DNA of 64,000 nt. Origin: Kitasatospora aureofaciens (GTDB lineage Bacteria > Actinomycetota > Actinomycetes > Streptomycetales > Streptomycetaceae). Shown here piece after piece: positions 57,197 to 64,000 of this stretch (position 1 is the first letter of the stretch; each line of letters starts with the position of its first letter). The DNA is taken from NCBI RefSeq assembly GCF_019192735.1, contig NZ_JAHTKP010000010.1:1-64000 (forward strand). Reading direction: 5' to 3'. The notes under the pieces were generated by a model that worked only from the letters and a program-made list of their open reading frames with translations, was not told the origin of the DNA and did no database searches. A program made the position numbers and the translations under genes.

Positions 57197-57994
57197 ATGA
57201 GCAACACCCGCAGGACCAGCACCAAGATCTCCGCCACCGAGCGGATGCGCGCCGCCCGCGAGCAGGCCGAGCGCGCCGACCGGATCCGCCGCCGCGTCGT
57301 GGTCGGCGCCGCCTCCGCCGCCGTGCTCGCCCTCGCGGCGGGCGTGGCCTTCGCCGTCGGCGGTTCCTCCGGCTCCGGGTCCGCCGACGCTGCGACGAGC
57401 GGCCCGCTGGTCGCCCCCGCCAACGCGGGCGGCCCGGACGGCACCGTGATCACCTACGGCAAGGCGGACGCCCCGCACACCCTGGAGATCTACGAGGACT
57501 TCCGCTGCCCGTACTGCGAGCAGCTGGAGACCACCACCGGCAAGACCGTCCAGCAGCTCGCCGACGCCGGCACGTACAAGATCGAGTACCACCTGGCGAC
57601 GTTCCTGGACAAGAACCTCGGCGGCAAGGGCTCGCGCACCGCGCTGGCCGCCGCCGGCGCCGCCCTCAACGAGGGCGTGGACAAGTTCAAGCAGTTCCAC
57701 GACGTGCTCTACGCCAACCAGCCCGACGAGCGCACCGACGGCTTCGGCGACGTCAACCACCTGCTCGACCTGGCCGGCCAGGTGCCCGGTCTGAAGACCG
57801 ACGCCTTCGTCAAGGCCGTCCAGGACGGCACCTACGGGCCGTGGGCGGCCAAGGTCAACGAGGCGTTCAACAAGAGCGACGTCACCGGCACCCCGACCGT
57901 CAAGCTGGACGGCAAGAAGCTGGACGTCCTCTCGAACGGCAAGGCCGCCACTCCCGAGCAGTTCACCGCGATGGTCAAGCAGGTGACCGGATGA
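57197..57994 (+). CDS. DsbA-like membrane-anchored thiol oxidoreductase
   Basis: 265 residues. The signal-anchor helix 'VVVGAASAAVLALAAGVAFA' (about 36-55) follows a basic cytoplasmic stretch. The thioredoxin-like domain has the active-site CPYC in 'LEIYEDFRCPYCEQLE' (about 106), the cis-Pro loop 'VTGTPTVKLDGKK' and a helical insert. It forms disulfides in exported proteins (DsbA/DsbG-type fold of actinobacteria). Its stop overlaps VKOR as ATGA, so it is re-oxidised by the next gene product. Confidence 0.9.
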   Translation: MSNTRRTSTKISATERMRAAREQAERADRIRRRVVVGAASAAVLALAAGVAFAVGGSSGSGSADAATSGPLVAPANAGGPDGTVITYGKADAPHTLEIYEDFRCPYCEQLETTTGKTVQQLADAGTYKIEYHLATFLDKNLGGKGSRTALAAAGAALNEGVDKFKQFHDVLYANQPDERTDGFGDVNHLLDLAGQVPGLKTDAFVKAVQDGTYGPWAAKVNEAFNKSDVTGTPTVKLDGKKLDVLSNGKAATPEQFTAMVKQVTG

Positions 57995-58608
57995 CGGCCG
58001 CCGCCCCCGCGGCGCGGACGTACGGCGCGAGCCGCCCGTTCGCCTGGCTGCTGCTGATCGGCGGCGCGGTCGGCCTGTTCGCCTCGACGGTCCTCACGCT
58101 GGACAAGATCAAGCTGCTGAAGGACCCGTCGTACGTCCCCACCTGCAACATCAACCCGATCATCAGCTGCGGCTCGATCATGCGCAGCGACCAGGCCGAG
58201 GCCTTCGGCTTTCCCAACTCGCTGCTCGGCCTGGCCGGTTTCGCGGTCGTGATCGCGATCGGCGCCGCCCTGCTCGCCGGGGCGGCGTACCGGCGCTGGT
58301 TCTGGCTCGGCCTCCAGGCCGGGACGGTCTTCGGGATCGGCTTCGTGACCTGGCTGATGTACCAGGCGCTGTACCGGATCGGCGCGCTCTGCCCGTACTG
58401 CATGGTGGTGTGGGCCGCGATGATCCCGCTGTTCTGGTACACCACCCTGCACAACCTCCGCTCCGGCATCATCCCGGTCGGACGGGGGCTGCGCCCGGTG
58501 GTGCGGGAAGCCGCGCGCTACCACTGGGTGGTGCCGGCGCTCTGGTACGCGGCGATCGCCCTGCTGATCCTCAACCGCTTCTGGTACTACTGGAGCACCC
58601 TCATCTGA
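57991..58608 (+). CDS. Vitamin K epoxide reductase family protein (VKOR)
   Basis: 205 residues, five membrane helices. The loop Cys pair is 'VPTCNINPIISCGSIM' (about 48 and 57), and the redox CxxC is 'GALCPYCMVVWAAMIPLF' (about 133-136), both required in bacterial VKOR. It passes electrons from the DsbA-like partner to menaquinone. ATGA overlap with that partner; the terminator follows at 58614. Confidence 0.93.
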   Translation: MTAAAPAARTYGASRPFAWLLLIGGAVGLFASTVLTLDKIKLLKDPSYVPTCNINPIISCGSIMRSDQAEAFGFPNSLLGLAGFAVVIAIGAALLAGAAYRRWFWLGLQAGTVFGIGFVTWLMYQALYRIGALCPYCMVVWAAMIPLFWYTTLHNLRSGIIPVGRGLRPVVREAARYHWVVPALWYAAIALLILNRFWYYWSTLI

Positions 58609-58613
58609 GCCCC

Positions 58614-58647
58614 GTCGTCCGGCCCCGGACTCCCGGGGCCGGACGAC
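58614..58647 (+). terminator. Terminator after VKOR
   Basis: Perfect 15-bp stem GTCGTCCGGCCCCGG (58614-58628), loop ACTC, complement 58633-58647. Confidence 0.88.
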
Positions 58648-58671
58648 CGCCGCTCTCCCGCGAGGCCGCCG

Positions 58672-58722
58672 ATGCGCCGCAAGATCGTCCTCTCCATGTC
58701 CCTCTCCGCTGATGGCCTCCTC
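58672..58722 (+). pseudogene. N-terminal stub of a dihydrofolate-reductase/RibD-C family gene
   Basis: From ATG 58672 the codons read 'MRRKIVLSMSLSADGLL', the start of the RibD-C/DHFR-like 'K-I-V-x-S-x-S-x-D-G' family. After the leucines the sequence no longer looks like the family. I read it as a broken 5' end. The bases from 58723 to 58883 contain no other gene. Confidence 0.5.
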
Positions 58723-58883
58723 GGCGATCGGGTTGATCCCGGGGGAACCGTCTGCCCGTGGGAACCGAATGAAGCCTCCGCGTGTGTAAATACAGGTCGG
58801 ATCAAGGCGCCGCATAGGGCGGTCGCCGATGCTGGGCCGAACGGGGGCCTCAGAAGGGACAAGCGCCGCATTCAGGAGGACAT

Positions 58884-59114
58884 ATGAGCGACGACCGGCT
58901 CAACCCCGTTCGGATCCCCCACCCGCTGTCCGTGCTGGACCAGATCGAGCAGGACCACGAGGCCGAGGAAGAGGCCCACCTGCAGGCCTGCGACGCGCCC
59001 TGGGGGGAGGTCCTCGCCGCCTACATCGATGTCCTGACCCAGCTGATCACCTCGCACGCCACGGAGGGCGAGGAGCCGGGCGAGCAGGCCGAAAACCTGG
59101 GGGACGGCCTGTGA
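58884..59114 (+). CDS. Small acidic hypothetical protein
   Basis: 76 residues, strongly acidic. AGGAGG lies 4 bases before ATG 58884, the clearest ribosome site in the area, which supports a real gene. Helical middle 'LSVLDQIEQDHEAEEEAHLQ' and 'WGEVLAAYIDVLTQLITSHA', acidic Gly-rich tail. No signal or metal motif. Function unknown. Confidence 0.65.
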   Translation: MSDDRLNPVRIPHPLSVLDQIEQDHEAEEEAHLQACDAPWGEVLAAYIDVLTQLITSHATEGEEPGEQAENLGDGL

Positions 59115-59214
59115 AAGAGAATCGAAACGGCCTCCAAAGAGCGCGTCCGTAGCGTTCTCGGCATCAGGGGAACAGGCACCGAGCGCCTCCCCCGACAGTC
59201 CGAGGAGGACCCCG

Positions 59215-59415
59215 ATGAACCGCATCGCGATCGTCGCCAAGACCCGCGCCCACCTCGCCCAGTGGGTGGCCCGCGCCGCCGTGCTGCTCGCCGTCGCCGG
59301 CGCGGTGACGGTCGCGATCCCGGCCGACGGGACCGGCTCGGCGACGGCCGCGGGCACCCCCACGCCTGCGCCCACCGCCACCGCAGTCGTCCTGGCGGAC
59401 GACCCCTGGGTGTGA
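59215..59415 (+). CDS. Small exported peptide
   Basis: 66 residues. Basic start then 'WVARAAVLLAVAGAVTVAIP', a signal or anchor helix, and a short Thr/Pro/Ala-rich tail ('GTPTPAPTATAVVLADDPWV'). GAGGAGG lies 5 bases before ATG 59215. It may be secreted or membrane-anchored; no family is recognised. It is convergent with the SARP gene, which ends 14 bases later. Confidence 0.6.
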   Translation: MNRIAIVAKTRAHLAQWVARAAVLLAVAGAVTVAIPADGTGSATAAGTPTPAPTATAVVLADDPWV

Positions 59416-59429
59416 CCCGCCCGGGGCCC

Positions 59430-60815
59430 TCACGGCTCCGCGTACGCGACCAGCCGACGCGTGACCGCCCACCGGCCGTCCGTCGGCGCCGCCCCCGTCT
59501 CCAGCGCCCCGAGCAGGCTGATCAGGCAGGCACGCTCGCTCTCGAACCACCCGGCGGGGTCGGCCAGCTGGCCCTCCGCCAACTCGGCCGGCAGCGCGAA
59601 GGAGGCGCCCCGCGCCCTGACGGCGCCGCCGTCCGCCGGGTTCAGCCGACGGTGCGCCTCGGCGGCGAGATCCAGCCAGGCGCCGTAAGCGCGGTACACC
59701 GCCGCCCGGCGCTCCCCCTCGGTCTCCTCTTCCAGCGCGCACTCACAGGCGAACAGCCGCAGTAGATTCTGGAAGCGGTAACGGACCCGGCCGCCGACCG
59801 CAGGGAACGGCTCCAGCAACTGGGCGGCCACGAGCTGCTCGATGACGTCCTCGGCGACCGCCGGCCCGATGCCCAGCAGGACGGCCCCGACCCAGGCCGC
59901 GAAATCGGGCACCCGGAGCAGCCCGAGCAGCCGGAACATCCGCGCGGCCGACGGGGACAGATCCCGGTAGCCGAGGCGGAACCCCGCACGCACCCCGCGC
60001 TCGCCGTGGCCGGGCAGCGGTACGACCTCGCCCAGCGTCATCTCCGGATCGGGTGCGGACAGCCGGGGGGAGTCGGCGAGCACGGCCGCGTGCAGCTCCC
60101 GGAGGGCGGGGCCGGGGTCGATGCCGAGCTCCTCGGCGAGCAGGCCGCGGCCCGTCCGGAAGGTTTCCAGTGCCTCCGCGCGCCGGCCGGCGCGGTACTG
60201 GGCGAGCATCAGGTGGGCCATGGCCTGTTCGCGCAGCGGATGGGCCCGCATGAAGGACTGCAGCTCACCGATCAGTTCGCGGTGCCGGCCGAGCCGGAGC
60301 CGGATACCGGCGTACTCCTCGTACGCGCTGAGGCGCAGCTCGGTGAGCCGGGCCGCCTCGGCCTCGACGCGCTCGGCCGGGATGCCCTCCAGCACGGGCC
60401 CGCGCCACATCGCGAGCGCCTCCTCGAACCGGCCGCTCGCCTCGTCCGGCCGGCCGCGCCGGGCGGCCTCCCGGCCCTCGGTGACGCGCTCCTCGAACTC
60501 CACCGCGTCGATCCGGTGGCCCTCGGCGTGCAGCAGGTAGCCGGGGTGGCCGGTGACCAGGATGTCGCCGGCCCCGGCCCGGTCCTTGAAGGTCTTGCGC
60601 AGCGCGGAGATGCAGATGGCGATCTGGTTGCGCGCGGTGGCCGGGGGCCGCCCGTGCCAGACCGCGTCGGCGAGCGCGGAGACCGAGACGACCCGGTTCG
60701 GGGCGAGCAACAGCACCGCCATGATGGTGCGTTGACGGGCGCCGTGGAGGGGGATCGGCCGGCCGGCCACCCGGATGTCGAGCGGACCGAGGACTCGGAA
60801 GACCACCTGGTGCAC
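59430..60815 (-). CDS. SARP-family regulator without NB-ARC ATPase
   Basis: 461 residues from GTG 60815 (AGGAGG 7 bases upstream). OmpR-like DNA-binding domain ('FRVLGPLDIRVAGRPIPLHG', 'VSALADAVWHGRPPATARNQ', residues 1-95), then the BTAD domain ('DAVEFEERVTEGREAARRGR', 'RELIGELQSFMRAHPLREQA', about 100-245). Next, with no Walker A or NB-ARC, comes the winged-helix segment that normally follows NB-ARC in AfsR ('SAARMFRLLGLLRVPDFAAW', 'RYRFQNLLRLFACECALEEE'), and it ends before any TPR. SARPs activate antibiotic clusters. It is likely the pathway activator for the genes from 63225 on. Confidence 0.88.
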   Translation of the reverse strand: MHQVVFRVLGPLDIRVAGRPIPLHGARQRTIMAVLLLAPNRVVSVSALADAVWHGRPPATARNQIAICISALRKTFKDRAGAGDILVTGHPGYLLHAEGHRIDAVEFEERVTEGREAARRGRPDEASGRFEEALAMWRGPVLEGIPAERVEAEAARLTELRLSAYEEYAGIRLRLGRHRELIGELQSFMRAHPLREQAMAHLMLAQYRAGRRAEALETFRTGRGLLAEELGIDPGPALRELHAAVLADSPRLSAPDPEMTLGEVVPLPGHGERGVRAGFRLGYRDLSPSAARMFRLLGLLRVPDFAAWVGAVLLGIGPAVAEDVIEQLVAAQLLEPFPAVGGRVRYRFQNLLRLFACECALEEETEGERRAAVYRAYGAWLDLAAEAHRRLNPADGGAVRARGASFALPAELAEGQLADPAGWFESERACLISLLGALETGAAPTDGRWAVTRRLVAYAEP

Positions 60816-60967
60816 GAGCTGCCCTCCTGCAGTCGGCCGCGACGATGCGACGACCGGGCAGCCGGGTTGGAGACGTGGGTTCACGTCGTTTCTCGACGGG
60901 AGTCTCGCAGCGGGACGAAAGCCGCAACAACCGCGCTGTCAGGAAGGTGCCGCCGGCCGGGCCGGCC

Positions 60968-61015
60968 CGGCCACTCGGGACCGGGGCGGCCCGGTCACTC
61001 GGGACCGGGGCGGCC
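60968..61015. repeat. 24-bp tandem repeat over the luxR stop codon
   Basis: Two units (60968-60991 and 60992-61015) differ at one base; each contains ACTCGGGACCGGGGCGG. The second copy encodes the last residues and stop of the regulator ending at 60995; the first lies just after it. Confidence 0.8.
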
Positions 61016-61804
61016 CGGGGCCCGGCCGTCCCGGCCGTCCGAGGGCAGCAGTCCGAGCTCGGCCGCGCGAACCCCGGCCTGGAACCGGGAGTTGGCGCCC
61101 AGGAGGGTCATGATCTCGGCGACGTAGCGCCGGTAGGTCCGCACCGAGACGGTGAGGTCGCGGGCGGCGACCTCGTCGGTGACCCCGGCGCGCAGCGCGC
61201 CCAGGATCTGGCGCGCGAAGGCCGCCCGGGCGCGGTCGCCGAAGACGATGCGCTCGCCGGCCGGTACGGCGCCCCGCCAGACGTTGTCGAAGAGGATGTG
61301 CAGGGTGTGGATCACCTCGGGCACCCGGATCACCGAGGCCCGCCGGTTGATCGCCGGGCCGGTGACCACCAGCGCCCTCGCCCGGTCGACCATGATCGCC
61401 TGGAGCGGGGGGACCCGGGCCACCCGGATCGCCACCGGGTGCTCGCGGCCGAGCTGTTCCCGGACGAAGCCCTCGTCGAGCAGCTCGGGCGAGCAGAGCA
61501 GCCGGATGGAGACGGACGGGTCGGCCCTGTACAGGAGTTGACGCTCGGAACGTTCCGTCCGCTCCTCCTCCTGGACCCGCCGGGCGTGCAGGATGTCGAT
61601 GGTCGACCGGGCGCCGGTGATCATCTCCTGTGCCGTGTCGAGGACCTTCCGGTAGGGGCCGGCGATCGTGGTGATGAGCCGGTCGGTGGAGTACCGGTCG
61701 CGGTTGATCGCGACGGTCGACTCGATCAGCGCGCTCACCCCGAGCAGGGCCTCCTCCAGGTCATCGACGGCCCGATCCGACACCTCTACCACAACCCCTT
61801 CCAT
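60995..61804 (-). CDS. LuxR-type regulator with N-terminal sensor domain
   Basis: 269 residues from ATG 61804. N-terminal helices ('DDLEEALLGVSALIESTVAI', about 13-32), a mixed sensor domain resembling phospholipase-D-like TrmB sensors ('VSIRLLCSPELLDEGFV', 'PLQAIMVDRARALVVTG'), and a C-terminal LuxR HTH ('TDEVAARDLTVSVRTYRRYV', 'IMTLLGANSRFQAGVRAAEL'). It is related along its length to the next regulator (same ALIESTV and GANSRFQAG blocks), so the pair arose by duplication. Divergence from the SARP suggests a regulatory cascade. Confidence 0.85.
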   Translation of the reverse strand: MEGVVVEVSDRAVDDLEEALLGVSALIESTVAINRDRYSTDRLITTIAGPYRKVLDTAQEMITGARSTIDILHARRVQEEERTERSERQLLYRADPSVSIRLLCSPELLDEGFVREQLGREHPVAIRVARVPPLQAIMVDRARALVVTGPAINRRASVIRVPEVIHTLHILFDNVWRGAVPAGERIVFGDRARAAFARQILGALRAGVTDEVAARDLTVSVRTYRRYVAEIMTLLGANSRFQAGVRAAELGLLPSDGRDGRAPGRPGPE

Positions 61805-61868
61805 TGCCTCGCCTGACAGTCTGCGCCCCGCCCGCGCCCGGTGGTGCCCGGGCGCGGGCCGGCGCCGC

Positions 61869-62702
61869 TCACCCGTGGCCCGACAGCAGCCCCAGCTCGA
61901 CCGCCCGTGCCCCCGCCTGGAACCGGGAGTTGGCGCCGAGCTCGCGCATGATCTCCGCCACGTGGCGGCGGTAGGTGCGCAGCGAGACGTTCAGCTCCTG
62001 CGCGGCGGTCTCGTCGGTGTGGCCCTCCCGGAGCATTTCCAGGACGCGCCGCACCTGGTCGGTGCCGAGCCGGGGGCTCAGGCCCAGGTGGTGGACCAGC
62101 GGCCGGGCGCGCGACCAGGCGCCGGCGAAGAGCAGGTCTAGGGCCCGCACCACGGCAGGATCGTTGACGGTGACGGCGTCCCCGCCGCCGCGCCCCGCTC
62201 CGGAGCGGACCAGGGCACCACGGCCGTCGACGATCAGCACCTCGCGCAAGTCGGTCTCGGACACCCGTACTTCGACCCGCGGCCCGTGCAGCTTCGCGGC
62301 CAGATCGACGGCGCTCTCGGCGGCCGGGCCCACGCAGAGGACCCGTACCACGGCACCGCCGTCCTGTGGTGACGGGGCGGTGCCCGGGCGGGCGGGATCG
62401 CCCTCCGACTGCCGGGCCGCCGGCCGGGCGAGCACCTGGCCCGCCACCGCGGCGAACTCCCCGGTCGCGGTGAGCGCCAGGCTCACCGAGCGGCGGGCGC
62501 CCGCGACCAGGTGTTCCAGGGCCTCGCCGATCGCGTCGGCGTCCGTGCGCGACACCGGAGCCGGCCCGCCGGTCCGCCGGCGGTGCAGCGAGACCGTCGA
62601 TTCGATCAGCGCCCGGGCCTGTAGAAGTGCCTCCTCCACGTGTTCCGCATGTACCTTCGGAAGACCGGCTTCCGATATGGCCGTTGAAGTCTTGAGTTCC
62701 AC
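61869..62702 (-). CDS. LuxR-type regulator, paralogue of the neighbouring one
   Basis: 277 residues if GTG 62702 is used; GTG 62735 and longer frames are open, so the start is uncertain. Same architecture as the previous gene: 'HVEEALLQARALIESTVSLH', sensor block 'EVRVSETDLREVLIVDGRGA', and HTH 'TDETAAQELNVSLRTYRRHV' with 'IMRELGANSRFQAGARAVEL'. A TTGACT-N17-TAGGGT promoter lies at 62864-62836. The gap to its paralogue is 64 bases, so they may form one transcript. Confidence 0.85.
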   Translation of the reverse strand: MELKTSTAISEAGLPKVHAEHVEEALLQARALIESTVSLHRRRTGGPAPVSRTDADAIGEALEHLVAGARRSVSLALTATGEFAAVAGQVLARPAARQSEGDPARPGTAPSPQDGGAVVRVLCVGPAAESAVDLAAKLHGPRVEVRVSETDLREVLIVDGRGALVRSGAGRGGGDAVTVNDPAVVRALDLLFAGAWSRARPLVHHLGLSPRLGTDQVRRVLEMLREGHTDETAAQELNVSLRTYRRHVAEIMRELGANSRFQAGARAVELGLLSGHG

Positions 62703-63224
62703 TGTTTTAGCCCCCGTCGATCCATCCCGTGCCACTCCGTTGCACGCGTTCCAGCACTGCTGAAAGCACCTGCCGCCGGATCGGAAGCACCGTTCCGAGC
62801 AGACAGGGCGCGCGAACGGGACAAAGATCACCCAGACCCTAAGTCGGCCCATCCCTGTAGTCAACGCAGCGTCATTCTCTAAGCCACACGGGCCTATAGC
62901 AGAGGTCCTCCACCGGAGACAGCCACAAGGTCATCGCGGCAAGAAGATGTCGAACGGCGGCCGAACCGATGGACTTCCCCTCCGCTTTCGGCACCTGCGG
63001 CTACGCATCCCTCACGAGCCGTAGCACCGTGCGCCGTTTCAGGCCAGCGCCCATCCCACCAGGTGGGAGTCCACCTACGTTGAGACCACGACAGCCCCGC
63101 GGCCAACAGGGGCCTCATACCTTCCCCTTACCCAATGGTCCACCGCCCCGCCGACTCGTCCGGCGGGCGGTCTTCTCCCTGCTCGACCACCTTGCACCAC
63201 GAGCCATGCCCTGGAGAAACCACC
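62703..63224. other. Divergent control region between luxR and the acyl ligase
   Basis: 522 bases without a gene. It contains the promoter above and a 15-bp palindrome, TCCCACC-A-GGTGGGA (63054-63068), 157 bases before the ligase start, a candidate operator. No SARP-type heptamer direct repeat was found by eye. Confidence 0.5.
62836..62864 (-). promoter_or_regulatory. Predicted promoter of the luxR pair
   Basis: Minus strand TTGACT (62864-62859), 17-base spacer, TAGGGT (62841-62836): a good match to the actinobacterial -35/-10 consensus. It would give a leader of about 125 bases before GTG 62702. Confidence 0.6.
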
Positions 63225-64000
63225 ATGACAATCCCCCCATTGACCATCACCGATCTCCTGCTCCGGGCCGCCGAGGAGCAGCCGGCGAACGGCCTCCGCT
63301 ACTGCACGGGCGGCGCCGGCGACGACTACCGCGACCAGAACCACGTCGAGCTGCTGCACGAGGCGCGCCGGGTGCTGGCCGGACTGCGGGCGCGCGGACT
63401 GCGGCCGCAGGACAGGATCGTGCTGCTGCTGGAGGACCCGGCGGAGTTCCTCGCCGCGTTCTGGGCCGCGCAGCTCGGCGGCTTCGTGCCGTGCCCGATG
63501 GCGGCGCTGCGCGGCGACCAGGACCGCTGGGCGGCCCAACTCGCGCACGTGGACGCGCTCCTGGACAAGCCGCTGGTGATCACCGGCGAGGCACTGGCGG
63601 CCGAACTGCCCCCGGTGGACGGCCTCGCGGTCACCACGATCGGCGCCCTGTACCGGACCGGGGCCCAGCCCGCCGAGGAGCCGCACCGGGCCGCACCGGA
63701 GGACGCCGCCGTCCTCGTCCTGACCTCCGGGTCGACCGGCAGCTCCAAGGCGGTCCGGCTCAGCCACGCCAACCTGCTGGCGTCGATGGCCGGGAAGAAC
63801 GGGTACCACCGGCTCACCGAGAGGGACACCACCCTCAACTGGGTCTCCTTCGACCACGTCGCCGCGCTGCTGGAGTGCCATCTGCTGCCGCTGTCCGTCG
63901 GCTGCCGCCAGGTCCACGCCTCGGCGCAGGTCATACTCGGGGAGCCGCTGGAGTTCCTGCGGCTCGTCTCCGAACACCGGGTGAGCATGACGTTCACCCC
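63225..64000 (+). CDS. AMP-binding acyl ligase / NRPS-like loading enzyme (3' end outside window)
   Basis: About 258 residues visible and still open at base 64000. GGAGAAA lies 4 bases before ATG 63225. The AMP-binding P-loop is 'VLTSGSTGSSKAVRLSHANL' (TSGSTGxxK, about 165-185), preceded by 'DRIVLLLEDPAEFLAAFWAA' and followed by 'TLNWVSFDHVAALLECHLLP'. The NWVSFDHV block resembles acyl-AMP ligases that load polyketide or peptide assembly lines rather than fatty-acid degradation enzymes. Divergent from the luxR pair, it is probably the first biosynthetic gene of a cluster that continues to the right. Confidence 0.85.
   Translation, partial: MTIPPLTITDLLLRAAEEQPANGLRYCTGGAGDDYRDQNHVELLHEARRVLAGLRARGLRPQDRIVLLLEDPAEFLAAFWAAQLGGFVPCPMAALRGDQDRWAAQLAHVDALLDKPLVITGEALAAELPPVDGLAVTTIGALYRTGAQPAEEPHRAAPEDAAVLVLTSGSTGSSKAVRLSHANLLASMAGKNGYHRLTERDTTLNWVSFDHVAALLECHLLPLSVGCRQVHASAQVILGEPLEFLRLVSEHRVSMTFT

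Noticed and set aside
1-64000. tRNA genes, rRNA genes, integrase, transposase or phage genes marking an island
   Set aside because: None was recognised on either strand; the low-GC regulator at 1337-2560 is the only compositional outlier seen.

Overview
This is a very GC-rich, gene-dense actinobacterial chromosome segment. GC-biased third codon positions, frequent GTG and TTG starts, many ATGA/GTGA stop-start overlaps, Tat- and lipoprotein-exported enzymes, a SARP regulator, a DUF574-type methyltransferase remnant and DUF2267/DUF6528-like proteins all point to the Streptomycetaceae (Streptomyces or Kitasatospora). I see no tRNA, rRNA, CRISPR array, insertion sequence or phage gene. Assignments come from reading motifs by eye; no database search was run.

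Layout. (1) 1-1.2 kb: the 5' part of a family-2 glycosyltransferase and a GNAT acetyltransferase. (2) 1.3-5.6 kb: an islet with a clearly less GC-rich XRE/TPR regulator, four tiny overlapping genes, an S-adenosylhomocysteine-hydrolase-like protein with replaced catalytic residues, a Nudix hydrolase and the stub of a HAD hydrolase. (3) 5.6-23.2 kb: a sugar-utilisation locus. It holds a secreted GH85 endo-beta-N-acetylglucosaminidase, two cytoplasmic GH38 alpha-mannosidases, a GH5-like enzyme, a binding-protein ABC importer without an ATPase gene, a ROK kinase and a LacI regulator. Together these form a nearly complete route for taking high-mannose N-glycans off glycoproteins, importing them and trimming them. 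Two near-identical 14-bp palindromes sit on the promoters at both ends of the lacI gene and are the likely operators.

(4) 23-38.6 kb: mixed housekeeping and accessory genes. They include a thioesterase pair, a DUF6528-like secreted propeller, a tripeptidyl-aminopeptidase-like hydrolase, a second Nudix gene fused by overlap to a broken XRE/TPR regulator, PI-PLC, barstar, a polysaccharide deacetylase, a PHP-type metallohydrolase, a degenerate P-loop protein, an old-yellow-enzyme reductase, a DinB protein, a methyltransferase and a TetR-SMR-DUF5360 efflux module with a visible operator. (5) 38.6-46.6 kb: a candidate small-molecule cluster built on an alpha-oxoamine synthase, with two membrane proteins, a methyltransferase, an MMPL/RND exporter, a CPBP-type membrane protein and a PfkB-fold protein that lacks the catalytic aspartate.

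(6) 46.8-59.4 kb: a second ene-reductase, an epimerase with a PAT-like acetyltransferase, an AAC(3)-type acetyltransferase, an M1 peptidase, a rhodanese, another deacetylase, a DUF574 methyltransferase pseudogene, a Nei/Fpg glycosylase, an SRPBCC protein, a DsbA-VKOR disulfide pair and small proteins. (7) 59.4-64 kb: the edge of what looks like a biosynthetic gene cluster, with a SARP that lacks the NB-ARC ATPase, two related LuxR-type regulators and a divergent AMP-binding acyl ligase that runs off the window.
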